The translations under genes were made by a program, and so were the position numbers. The notes beneath the pieces are model-generated. The model saw nothing but the letters and a program-made list of their open reading frames with translations, was not told the origin of the DNA and ran no database searches. A stretch of 23,262 nt of DNA from Bacteroidales bacterium (GTDB lineage: Bacteria; Bacteroidota; Bacteroidia; Bacteroidales; UBA7960): positions 1 through 23,262 of the forward strand of contig SLSG01000318.1 of the NCBI GenBank assembly GCA_007130545.1, written 5' to 3'. This document shows, piece by piece, positions 1-6,846 of this stretch (position 1 is the stretch's first letter; every line of letters begins with the position of its first letter).

Positions 1-1
1 C

Positions 2-175
2 CAATGGAACAGCCTGTTGGGACGCAGGGGACGGATGGACTGCATGCCGGAAACCTACCTGAGCTACGACCCCCGCATCGATTACGGCAAGACGCTGAAC
101 TACCAGTTGTTCTACTATTTCCGCTATATGCAGGAACGTTGCCGCATTTTCTCCAGTTTTCCCCAGCGTTGGTGA
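2..175 (+). CDS. C-terminal fragment of an unrecognised protein
   Basis: This is an open frame entering from the left edge and ending at a TGA at 173-175. It gives 57 residues, rich in Tyr and Phe, with the segment LSYDPRIDYGKTLNYQLFYY and the C-terminus FSSFPQRW. Codons in this frame use mostly G/C third positions, like the confirmed genes nearby. The alternative frame (4-288) gives a low-complexity product typical of an out-of-frame reading. I do not recognise the family. A 144-bp gap with a promoter-like site separates it from the metal-transport operon, so it is probably not part of that operon. Confidence 0.6.
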   Translation, partial: QWNSLLGRRGRMDCMPETYLSYDPRIDYGKTLNYQLFYYFRYMQERCRIFSSFPQRW

Positions 176-203
176 GCACTGCCGCATGCTGCATTGTTTT
201 TTT
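175..203 (+). terminator. weak hairpin plus T-run after the first gene
   Basis: A 4-bp stem (AGCA 175-178 with TGCT 187-190) is followed after six bases by seven T's at 197-203. The position right at the stop codon fits an intrinsic terminator. The stem is too short to be convincing on its own. Confidence 0.25.
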
Positions 204-231
204 ATCTGTTCCGGAACAAACCCGCGTATTC

Positions 232-268
232 TTGGTTGTTATGCTTATGAAAACTCTGTGTATTTTTG
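232..268 (+). promoter_or_regulatory. Bacteroidota-type promoter for the metal ABC operon
   Basis: TATTTTTG at 261-268 matches the Bacteroidota -7 consensus TAnnTTTG exactly. TTG triplets at 232-234 and 236-238 lie 22-26 bp upstream and could serve as a weak -33 element. Transcription would start near 274, about 45 bases before the chosen start codon at 320. The GCATGTAC repeat at 268-285 would overlap the start point. Confidence 0.45.
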
Positions 269-285
269 CATGTACAGGCATGTAC
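268..285 (+). promoter_or_regulatory. tandem GCATGTAC repeat, possible metalloregulator operator
   Basis: Two identical octamers, GCATGTAC at 268-275 and 278-285, are spaced two bases apart (10-bp period, one helical turn). Both lie immediately after the -7 element of the metal-uptake operon. This is where a Zur-, Fur- or DtxR-type repressor would block initiation. The sequence does not obviously match an E. coli Zur box, so the regulator is an inference. Confidence 0.35.
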
Positions 286-319
286 TGATTCACCAAAACA
301 CCTTACCAAAACGCCATCC

Positions 320-1201
320 ATGGATTTCCGAAAAAAGTTCCAAACAATGCTGGCTGCCCTGCTGGTGGGTGTCGGACTGGCTTCCTGCGGTCAGCGGGAG
401 GACATCCCGCCCATGGTATCTGTCAGCATCCAGCCGCTGGAGTATTTCGTGGACCGGCTTTCCGGCCAGGAAATTGAAGTGAACGTAATGGTGCCCTCGG
501 GCGCCAGCCATGGCACCTATTCCCCCACGGCCCTGCAACTGCAGAGGTTGTCTGACTCAGGGCTGTATCTTAGGATCGGTTACCTGGGTTATGAACAGGC
601 GTGGATCAACCGCCTCGGGGAACTCAATCCCGGCATGAAGGTGGTCAACCTGTCCGGCCATGTGGACCTGATCAGGGGGGAAGAGGTCGATCATGGGGAC
701 CATGTGCACGAGGGAGGCATTGACCCGCACATCTGGATGTCTCCCGCCGTGATGCTGGATCTGCTGCCGGTGATCAGGGATGCGATCCTGGAAGCTTTTC
801 CCGCCTTTCGTGAAACGGTGGAGGAGAATTATCCCGCACTTCAGGCCGAAGTGGAACAACTCCACCTGGCATTCTCAGGGCTTTCAGAAACCCTGACCCG
901 GAAGAGCTTTATGATCTTTCATCCGGCACTCACTTACCTGGCAAGGGACTACGGACTGGAGCAGGTATCCATCGAACACGAAGGCAAGGAGCCCTCCCCC
1001 GCGCGCCTGGCAAGAATGATACAGAATGCACGGGAGCTTGCCACACCCGTAATCTTCATACAAGAGGAATACGACATTCGAAACGCCCGGCTGATCAGCG
1101 AGGAGACAGGGGCCACAATCGTCCAGATCAACCCTCTGGGGTATGACTGGCCGGCTGCCATGCATGAACTGGCTGAAACCTTTAAAGCGTTTCTGCAATG
1201 A
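320..1201 (+). CDS. Metal (zinc/manganese) ABC transporter substrate-binding lipoprotein, ZnuA-like
   Basis: This is a periplasmic metal-binding lipoprotein (cluster A-I, ZnuA/TroA family) that delivers Zn(II) or Mn(II) to the adjacent permease. From ATG 320 it has 293 residues. A hydrophobic signal ends in lipobox LASC with lipidated Cys23. Expected metal ligands are visible: His64 in ASHGTYSP, His137 in DPHIW after a short His/Asp-rich loop (124-137), and His201 in IFHPALTYLARDYGL. The position where TroA/PsaA relatives have Asp in a DPLG motif reads NPLG (Asn271), so the fourth ligand may differ. The longer frame from 266 would place 18 polar residues before the signal peptide and would overlap the predicted transcription start, so 320 is preferred. 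Its TGA overlaps the ATG of the ATPase gene by four bases. Zn versus Mn cannot be decided from sequence alone. Confidence 0.9.
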   Translation: MDFRKKFQTMLAALLVGVGLASCGQREDIPPMVSVSIQPLEYFVDRLSGQEIEVNVMVPSGASHGTYSPTALQLQRLSDSGLYLRIGYLGYEQAWINRLGELNPGMKVVNLSGHVDLIRGEEVDHGDHVHEGGIDPHIWMSPAVMLDLLPVIRDAILEAFPAFRETVEENYPALQAEVEQLHLAFSGLSETLTRKSFMIFHPALTYLARDYGLEQVSIEHEGKEPSPARLARMIQNARELATPVIFIQEEYDIRNARLISEETGATIVQINPLGYDWPAAMHELAETFKAFLQ

Positions 1202-1944
1202 ACAAACCGCTTGCCATATTGGAAGAAGTGTCGACCGGATATTTATCTGAGCCGGTGCTGAGCAAGGTGGACCTCAAGGTTTACCCGGATGATTTCATCG
1301 GGGTGATCGGGCCCAACGGAGGCGGTAAGACCACCTTGGCAAAGGTCATGCTCGGACTCATCCCCCTGTTTTCAGGGAAGGTGGTATTTCCCGGCGGGCG
1401 GCCGAAAACCGGTTACCTGCCGCAAGTTTCCCAGATCGACAAGAGCTTTCCCATTACCGTCAGGGAGGTGGTCAGCTCCGGACTGAAGGCCGGGAACAAC
1501 TGGTTCCCCCACCTGAACAAGAACCAGCGGAAGCAGGTCGACGCGATGCTGGAAGAGGCCGGAATGAGCAGTCTTTCCAGCCGCCCCATTGGCGAGCTTT
1601 CCGGCGGACAGCTCCAGAAGACCCTGTTGTGCAGGGCCCTGATCAATCATCCCCAGCTCCTGATCCTGGATGAGCCCAACACCTTTGTAGACAAAAACTT
1701 TGAAGAGGATCTGTACCGTTGGCTGAAGGAACTGAACAAGAAGATGGCCATCATCCTGATCTCGCATGACATCGGGACGATCTCCCCGATTATCAAGACG
1801 ATCGCCTGTGTAAACGGGACCCTGCATTATCACCCGTCCAACCAGATCTCGGAGGAAATACTGAAAGTCTATAATTGTCCGGTCGACATCATAGCCCATG
1901 GCCCGGTGCCCCACAGGGTATTAAAGGAGCACGGCCATGAGTGA
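1198..1944 (+). CDS. Metal ABC transporter ATP-binding protein, ZnuC-like
   Basis: This is the cytoplasmic ATPase that powers metal import. It has 248 residues, the usual size for the family. Walker A is GPNGGGKTT (38-46), the Q-loop glutamine is in YLPQ (Gln76), the signature is LSGGQ (134-138), Walker B is LLILDEP (154-160, catalytic Glu159) and the H-loop is His190 in SHD. The C-terminal tail carries several His residues and ends in HGHE, as often seen in zinc-system ATPases. ATG and TGA overlap the upstream gene (ATGA) and the stop overlaps the permease start by eight bases, indicating translational coupling of a three-gene operon. Confidence 0.93.
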   Translation: MNKPLAILEEVSTGYLSEPVLSKVDLKVYPDDFIGVIGPNGGGKTTLAKVMLGLIPLFSGKVVFPGGRPKTGYLPQVSQIDKSFPITVREVVSSGLKAGNNWFPHLNKNQRKQVDAMLEEAGMSSLSSRPIGELSGGQLQKTLLCRALINHPQLLILDEPNTFVDKNFEEDLYRWLKELNKKMAIILISHDIGTISPIIKTIACVNGTLHYHPSNQISEEILKVYNCPVDIIAHGPVPHRVLKEHGHE

Positions 1945-2779
1945 GTTTTTCACGATCTTTGAGTATACGTTCTTCCGGCATGCCATTTATGCGGCCATCC
2001 TGACCAGCATTCTCGCCGCCATGGTCGGCACCTATATCGTTTCCCGCAAGATCGTTTTCATCAGCGGGGGGATCACCCATGCCTCCTTCGGGGGAATCGG
2101 ACTGGCTTACTTCCTCGGACTAAACCCCTTTCTGGGCGCCGCCATTTTTGCGGTGCTTTCGGCCGTGGGCATCGAATGGATCTCCAACCAGGGCAAGATA
2201 AGGGAAGACAGCGCCATAGCCATCATCTGGTCGTTCGGCATGGCCCTGGGCATCATCTTCGTCTTTTTAACTCCGGGCTATACCCCGAACCTGATGAGCT
2301 TTTTGTTTGGCAGCATTCTTTCGGTGGGCAAAGCAGAGCTTTATATACTGCTGGCCTTCTGCCTGCTTGCGGCCCTGTTTTTTTTCGTGTTTTTCCGGCC
2401 GGTGGTGCATACTGCCTTCGACCCCGAATTTTCGACGGTCATGGGCCTGCCGGTCAGGTTCTTCAGGTATGCCATGATGGTGGTCATCGGACTGGCCATT
2501 GTGATCAGCATACGCACGGTGGGAATCATTTTGGTGCTTAGTCTGTTCACAATCCCCCAGCTGACGGCCATGGTCTTCACCCGCAATTACGCATGGATCA
2601 TGCCGCTGGCAGCCTTATGGGGCATTACGGGATCAGTTGCCGGACTGTTCTTCGCATACGGGTTGAACATCCCCTCGGGCGCCGCCATCATCTTCTTCCT
2701 TACGCTGCAGTTCTTGCTCATCCGGCTGGCTGTATCCCTCAGAAACAGGATTAAAAGGTCTGCCAGGGTCAGGAAATAA
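1937..2779 (+). CDS. Metal ABC transporter permease, ZnuB/ABC-3 family
   Basis: This inner-membrane channel subunit of the metal importer has 280 residues and about eight hydrophobic segments. ABC-3 family features are visible: an N-terminal YTFFRHAIYAAILTSILAAM helix, the motif GGITHASFGGIGLAYFLG, and the later SIRTVGIILVLSLFTIPQLTA segment. A basic tail (RNRIKRSARVRK) closes it on the cytoplasmic side. It overlaps the ATPase gene by eight bases. Its last 11 bases overlap the 3' end of mnmA on the other strand, so no room exists for a conventional terminator between them. Confidence 0.9.
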   Translation: MSEFFTIFEYTFFRHAIYAAILTSILAAMVGTYIVSRKIVFISGGITHASFGGIGLAYFLGLNPFLGAAIFAVLSAVGIEWISNQGKIREDSAIAIIWSFGMALGIIFVFLTPGYTPNLMSFLFGSILSVGKAELYILLAFCLLAALFFFVFFRPVVHTAFDPEFSTVMGLPVRFFRYAMMVVIGLAIVISIRTVGIILVLSLFTIPQLTAMVFTRNYAWIMPLAALWGITGSVAGLFFAYGLNIPSGAAIIFFLTLQFLLIRLAVSLRNRIKRSARVRK

Positions 2780-4022
2780 CGCCGGACCCGATGCATTCAT
2801 CCCCGTCATACCAGGCCACAAACTGGCCCGGAGCCACCCCGCGCCTTGGCTCATCGAACACCACGTAGAGTCCGTCTTCCCGCATATAGAGACTGGCATC
2901 CCCAAGGGGCTCCCGGTAGCGTATGCGCACCAGGTAACGGGCCTGCTGCCCGGCCTGCAAGGCCAGGTCCGCCCGTATCCAGTGGATATCCGCTCTCTTT
3001 ACAAACAGGCCCGGGCGGAAAAGTCCGGCATGCTCCTCCCCCATTCCCACATAAACGATGTTCTCCCTGGTATTCGTGGCGATAACATATAGGGGCTTCT
3101 CCATTCCCCCGGTATTCAAGCCCTTTCTCTGCCCGATGGTAAAGTAATGCGCCCCCTGGTGGGTGCCGGCCACCCTGCCGTGAACAGGGGTATAGGCAGG
3201 GGCCGTGCACAGGTCCGCCAACCATGTCTGTGCATCCGCCAACGAGGCCTGAGCATCTGGCGGCGAGGCCTGAGCGTCCGCCAGGGAGGCCTGTGCTTCT
3301 GTAGCACCCCTTTTCAGGTCCCGCGCCACATCATCCGGTATCAGCACAATATCCCCTGTCTTGGGTTTCAGCTGCTGTTGCAGGAAATCCGGCAAATGCA
3401 CCTTGCCGACAAAACACAGGCCCTGGCTGTCCTTTTTCTCCGCCGTCACCAGTTCCAGTTCAGATGCGATTTTGCGCACTTCCGCCTTTTGCAGTTCCCC
3501 GATCGGGAAGAGTGCACGCGCAAGCTGCTCCTGTCTGAGCTGGCAAAGGAAATAACTCTGGTCCTTATTCGCATCTGCCCCTGCCAGCAGGCGATAAATG
3601 GTTTTTCCGTCTTTTTCTTCGGATGCCTTTCTGCAATAATGTCCCGTAGCCACAAAATCTGCCCCTAGTTTCCGCGCCGCTTCCAGGAAAACGTCGAACT
3701 TGATCTCACGGTTGCACAGTACATCCGGGTTGGGAGTCCGACCCGCCTCGTATTCGGCAAACATATAGTCCACAATGCGCTTGCGGTAAGGCTCGCTGAA
3801 ATCCAGCACCGAGAAGGGGATGCCCAGCTTCTGGGCAACCATCATCGCGTCATTGCTGTCTTCCACCCAGGGACAATGGTCAGACAAAGTCACCGACTCG
3901 TCATGCCAGTTGCGCATGAACACCCCGATCACCTCAAAACCCTGCTCCACCAGCAAATGGGCAGCCACGGAACTGTCCACCCCCCCCGACAAACCGACAA
4001 CCACACGGGTATTTGCATTCAT
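2769..4022 (-). CDS. mnmA: tRNA-specific 2-thiouridylase MnmA
   Basis: MnmA forms 2-thiouridine at wobble U34 of Lys, Glu and Gln tRNAs, taking persulfide sulfur from a cysteine desulfurase relay and using ATP. The protein has 417 residues, longer than typical MnmA (about 360). The PP-loop is SGGVDSS (12-18). The two catalytic cysteines are Cys103 in NPDVLCNREIKF and Cys203 in SQGLCFVGK. The tRNA-binding and barrel part contains HYFTIGQRKGL. The extra length is an Ala/Asp/Gln-rich insert (about 241-282) made of four seven-residue repeats, placed between the catalytic domain (ending GDIV) and the central domain. This joint is likely a surface linker, so activity may be preserved. A -7 type promoter lies just upstream at 4052-4059. 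The gene is convergent with, and overlaps, the metal-permease gene. Confidence 0.95.
   Translation of the reverse strand: MNANTRVVVGLSGGVDSSVAAHLLVEQGFEVIGVFMRNWHDESVTLSDHCPWVEDSNDAMMVAQKLGIPFSVLDFSEPYRKRIVDYMFAEYEAGRTPNPDVLCNREIKFDVFLEAARKLGADFVATGHYCRKASEEKDGKTIYRLLAGADANKDQSYFLCQLRQEQLARALFPIGELQKAEVRKIASELELVTAEKKDSQGLCFVGKVHLPDFLQQQLKPKTGDIVLIPDDVARDLKRGATEAQASLADAQASPPDAQASLADAQTWLADLCTAPAYTPVHGRVAGTHQGAHYFTIGQRKGLNTGGMEKPLYVIATNTRENIVYVGMGEEHAGLFRPGLFVKRADIHWIRADLALQAGQQARYLVRIRYREPLGDASLYMREDGLYVVFDEPRRGVAPGQFVAWYDGDECIGSGVIS
3211..3294 (-). repeat. Four 21-bp tandem repeats inside mnmA
   Basis: Four consecutive 21-bp units (3211-3231, 3232-3252, 3253-3273, 3274-3294) are visible, the last three most alike. 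On the plus strand they share the pattern GCrTCnGsCrrsGAGGCCTGw. Translated on the minus strand they give seven-residue repeats of the type AQASLAD. Being a multiple of three, the array keeps the reading frame. Confidence 0.85.
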
Positions 4023-4051
4023 TTCCAGCGGAATTTTTTTGGAACTATTTG

Positions 4052-4059
4052 CAAAGCTA
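4052..4059 (-). promoter_or_regulatory. -7 element for mnmA
   Basis: On the minus strand TAGCTTTG is an exact match to TAnnTTTG and lies 29 bases before the mnmA start codon. This gives a leader of roughly 25 bases. No good -33 TTTG is visible at the expected distance. Confidence 0.45.
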
Positions 4060-4077
4060 CATAAAATTCATATGCCC

Positions 4078-4122
4078 CTGCCGGCGGTCCGGCAGCCCGA
4101 GGGGCCGGAGGGCCGGAGGGCC
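4078..4122. repeat. GC-rich inverted repeat and octamer tandem repeat
   Basis: A perfect 7-bp inverted repeat (CTGCCGG 4078-4084, CCGGCAG 4089-4095, loop CGGT) is followed by 2.5 tandem copies of GGGCCGGA at 4102-4122. It lies upstream of mnmA and beside the larger palindrome at 4157-4293. It may belong to the same intergenic repeat element. Confidence 0.6.
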
Positions 4123-4156
4123 ACAGATCCGATACTACGTGCATCCACACGCCGGA

Positions 4157-4293
4157 GTGAGAACCATGGCGGACCCAAAGCCGGTGGCCGCTCGCACGAA
4201 TCCTGCAAAGCGCATATATTTCCGGAGGAAATTTGAGGTAGCGCGAAGCAGGATTTCGGCGAGCGGCTATATGGACCGGCGCAATGTTCTCAC
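4157..4293. repeat. 137-bp imperfect palindrome in a gene-free gap
   Basis: The 356-bp gap between mnmA and the FtsX-like gene (4023-4378) contains no convincing gene. Its core is a nested inverted repeat with a common centre near 4225-4227. Outer arms are GTGAGAAC (4157-4164) and GTTCTCAC (4286-4293), 8 of 8 paired. Middle arms are 4187-4206 and 4248-4267, 17 of 20 paired, starting GCCGCTCGC on the left. The tip is ATTTCC-GGA-GGAAAT (4218-4232). Between the arms are similar but gapped stretches. Such a structure could be a REP/BIME-like repeat, a small non-autonomous mobile element, or a structured transcript. Confidence 0.75.
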
Positions 4294-4353
4294 CCGACAT
4301 GGGGTGCATGAGTGGAATTGGTGCGTGCAGCCCTAAACGGGTGATGGTGGCGC

Positions 4354-4376
4354 GTGCGGCCCGGCATGGGCCGTAC
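4354..4376 (-). terminator. Hairpin just after the FtsX-like gene
   Basis: A 9-bp stem with one G-U type pair (4354-4362 with 4368-4376, loop GGCAT) begins three bases beyond the stop codon of the minus-strand operon. It is GC-rich but is not followed by a U-run on that strand. It is a possible transcript end or RNA-stabilising hairpin rather than a classic intrinsic terminator. Confidence 0.4.
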
Positions 4377-4378
4377 TT

Positions 4379-6796
4379 CTATTCGTACCGCAGCGAGAGA
4401 GACGGATTCACCGAGGCGGCGCGGATGGTCCGGTAACTGATGGTTGCCAGGGCGATCAAAGCGGCAATCAGGAAGCCGGCAATGAAATCTGTCGCACTCA
4501 GACTTATGCGGTAAGAGAAATTCTGCAGCCAATTGCCTGCAACCCAGTAAACCAAAGGCCAGGCAATGAGGGTGGCGATGCCGACCAGCAGCAGGATCTC
4601 CTTGCTAACCTGCTTCCAGATATCAAAAATGGATGCCCCGAAGGTTTTCCGCACCCCGATCTCCTTGGTCCGCTGGGCCACCGTAAAGGCCGTCAGGCCA
4701 TAAAGGCCCAGGGAGGCGACCAGTACCGCCAGGATGGTAAAGACCCCTGACAGGCGTGAATTCCTCCGCTCCTCCTGGTACATGCGTTCCAGGTCCTGGT
4801 CCACAAAGAAATACAACATGGGGTCACTGGCGGTGAAGGAAGCCCAGACCCGTTCAATGTCCTGAACGACCGACTGGGGCGCTGCAGGTGACAGGCGGAT
4901 GGCAATATATCCCCACTGTATGCCATCATTACGGAACTGTATCATATAGGGCCCAATGTCCTGCCTGAGGGATTCAAAATGGAAGTCAGACACCGTTCCG
5001 ATGATCGGCATCAGGGTCATCTCATCGTCACCCATGCTCATGAATCGTTCCTGCAGGGGATCCTCAAACCCAAGAATGCTGATTGCCCGGTCATTGATCA
5101 GGCAGGCTTCCCGGTCGGTCAGCAGGCTGGGGTCAAAGTACCGCCCGGAGCTTAATTTGATGCCCCAGGTATCCAGGAATTCATAGTCGGCAAATGAAGT
5201 GTTCATGGTAAAGGTCTCCTCCGGCCGGCCGTGGACCAGGTAACCACTGTTGTTGTTGTTATGCCCGGGTAAGGCAGTGGCGAACGAAACGTTCAATACC
5301 CCGGCCAGGGACTTCACTTCCTCCCTGAAACTGTTCCCCTGCTCCCCGAGGGCACCGGCGCGACGTACCACCAGCACGTTCTCCTTGTCAAACCCAAGGT
5401 CCTTGTTCAGCATGTAACGGATCTGGCGCTGCATGACCAGGGTGCCGATGATCAGCACAATGGAAATGGCAAACTGCAGCACCGTCAGGGCACTTCTCAG
5501 GCTGATGGAACTTCTGCTGCCGGCCACCTTTCCCTTCAGGACGGCATTGGGATTAAAGGATGAAAGGTAGAATGCCGGGTAACTGCCGGCCAGCAATCCG
5601 ATCAGTACCGCGAACAACAGCATGGCCGGAATGGTGTACCAGTTGGAAAAGTAGTTCAGGCTCATGCTGATTCCCAGCAGGTTGTTCACCGATGGCAGGG
5701 CGATCTCGGTGATCAGCACAGCCAGGACCAGTGCCAAAAAGGAAAGGATAATGGTTTCTGCAAGAAACTGCCCGATCAGTCCCCCGCGCAGTGCCCCGCT
5801 AAGCTTTTTGATGCCTACCTCCCTGGCCCGTTTCGTGGCCTGGGCGGTGGACAGGTTCATGAAGTTGATGCCCGCCACCACCAGAATGAGCAATCCGACG
5901 CCACCAAAAATCCAGAGATATTTTGGGTCGTTGGCAGGTTTGAATGCATTCTCCACCGTGGGGTCCAGGTGGATTTCGGTCAGGGGTTGCAGGTAAAAAT
6001 TGTATTGGTTGCCCTGCGCCAGGAATTCTTCGAACGAAATCCCCATTAACCGCAGGGCTTCGGGTCCGACATACTTGATGATCAGATCCTGGAAACGCTC
6101 ATTGATCCTTGCATGATCAGCGCCCGGGTGCAGCAGCACATAGGTCTGGAGGTTGTTCGAAAGCCAGTTGGGGTTCCTTGAATTGGGGTTGGTTGAAAAA
6201 GACCCAATCATGTTGATCCTGAAGTGGGTGGTTTCCGGCAGGTCCTCCATGATGCCGGTTACCCGGTGGTGGTTTGGGGAAGTGCCCACCCGGATCATCT
6301 TGTTCATGGGGTCCTCGTCCCCGAACACCCTCCTGGCAGCTGTCTCGGTCAACACCACCGAATAGGGCTCTGTCAAAGCGGTGGCGGGGTCCCCCTGCAG
6401 CATGCGATAGGAGAAAATATTGAAAAAACTGGAGTCGGCCTCTACAAAATGGTCCTCTGCAACGGCATGGTCCTCCCATCTCACCACGGTTTCTCCCCAG
6501 GTGTTGATGCGGGTATAGTCTTCCACCTCCGGAAACTCTAACGGCATGGTTGGTCCGACCGGGGGTGCAAGCCAGGAAGCACGAATCTCCTGCCCGCCGA
6601 TCTTTCCATGCAGGACGATCCGATGGATGCGGTCCCGGTGTTCCTGGTCCCGGTCATAGCTCAACTCGTGCATGACGAAAATGGCGATGATCAGGCTGCA
6701 GGCGATCCCGATGGCCAATCCGACTACATTAATAAAAACATGGACTTTCTGCCGCTTAAGGGCGCGGATGCTGTGTTTGAATAAAATCCTGATCAT
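4379..6796 (-). CDS. FtsX/MacB-like ABC transporter permease (two-repeat type)
   Basis: This is an 805-residue inner-membrane protein of the large Bacteroidota family of FtsX-type permeases. It begins with a helix around 20-43 (FINVVGLAIGIACSLIIAIF), followed by a MacB-like periplasmic domain. A three-helix FtsX core (from about 290) contains the cytoplasmic coupling motif TKRAREVGIKKLSGA. A second extracytoplasmic domain and second FtsX core follow, with RTKEIGVRKTFGAS. Such proteins do not transport through the membrane in the usual way. In known relatives they couple ATP hydrolysis to work on periplasmic or outer-membrane substrates. No ATPase gene is adjacent, so the partner must lie elsewhere. 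It is the last gene of a minus-strand operon with a TonB receptor, 50 bp after the preceding gene. Confidence 0.88.
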   Translation of the reverse strand: MIRILFKHSIRALKRQKVHVFINVVGLAIGIACSLIIAIFVMHELSYDRDQEHRDRIHRIVLHGKIGGQEIRASWLAPPVGPTMPLEFPEVEDYTRINTWGETVVRWEDHAVAEDHFVEADSSFFNIFSYRMLQGDPATALTEPYSVVLTETAARRVFGDEDPMNKMIRVGTSPNHHRVTGIMEDLPETTHFRINMIGSFSTNPNSRNPNWLSNNLQTYVLLHPGADHARINERFQDLIIKYVGPEALRLMGISFEEFLAQGNQYNFYLQPLTEIHLDPTVENAFKPANDPKYLWIFGGVGLLILVVAGINFMNLSTAQATKRAREVGIKKLSGALRGGLIGQFLAETIILSFLALVLAVLITEIALPSVNNLLGISMSLNYFSNWYTIPAMLLFAVLIGLLAGSYPAFYLSSFNPNAVLKGKVAGSRSSISLRSALTVLQFAISIVLIIGTLVMQRQIRYMLNKDLGFDKENVLVVRRAGALGEQGNSFREEVKSLAGVLNVSFATALPGHNNNNSGYLVHGRPEETFTMNTSFADYEFLDTWGIKLSSGRYFDPSLLTDREACLINDRAISILGFEDPLQERFMSMGDDEMTLMPIIGTVSDFHFESLRQDIGPYMIQFRNDGIQWGYIAIRLSPAAPQSVVQDIERVWASFTASDPMLYFFVDQDLERMYQEERRNSRLSGVFTILAVLVASLGLYGLTAFTVAQRTKEIGVRKTFGASIFDIWKQVSKEILLLVGIATLIAWPLVYWVAGNWLQNFSYRISLSATDFIAGFLIAALIALATISYRTIRAASVNPSLSLRYE

Positions 6797-6846
6797 GTGG
6801 GTCTTGTTTCATGGGTTTATTCTGGGACGAGACAAACCCCTCTTTG

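Noticed and set aside
3211..3294. The repeat array as a CRISPR
   Set aside because: Units are contiguous 21-bp tandem copies without spacers, lie inside mnmA and keep its reading frame.
4019..4309. A 96-residue minus-strand open frame covering the palindromic gap
   Set aside because: It overlaps the mnmA start, its composition reflects the GC-rich repeats and palindrome, and it has no recognisable domain or start signal.
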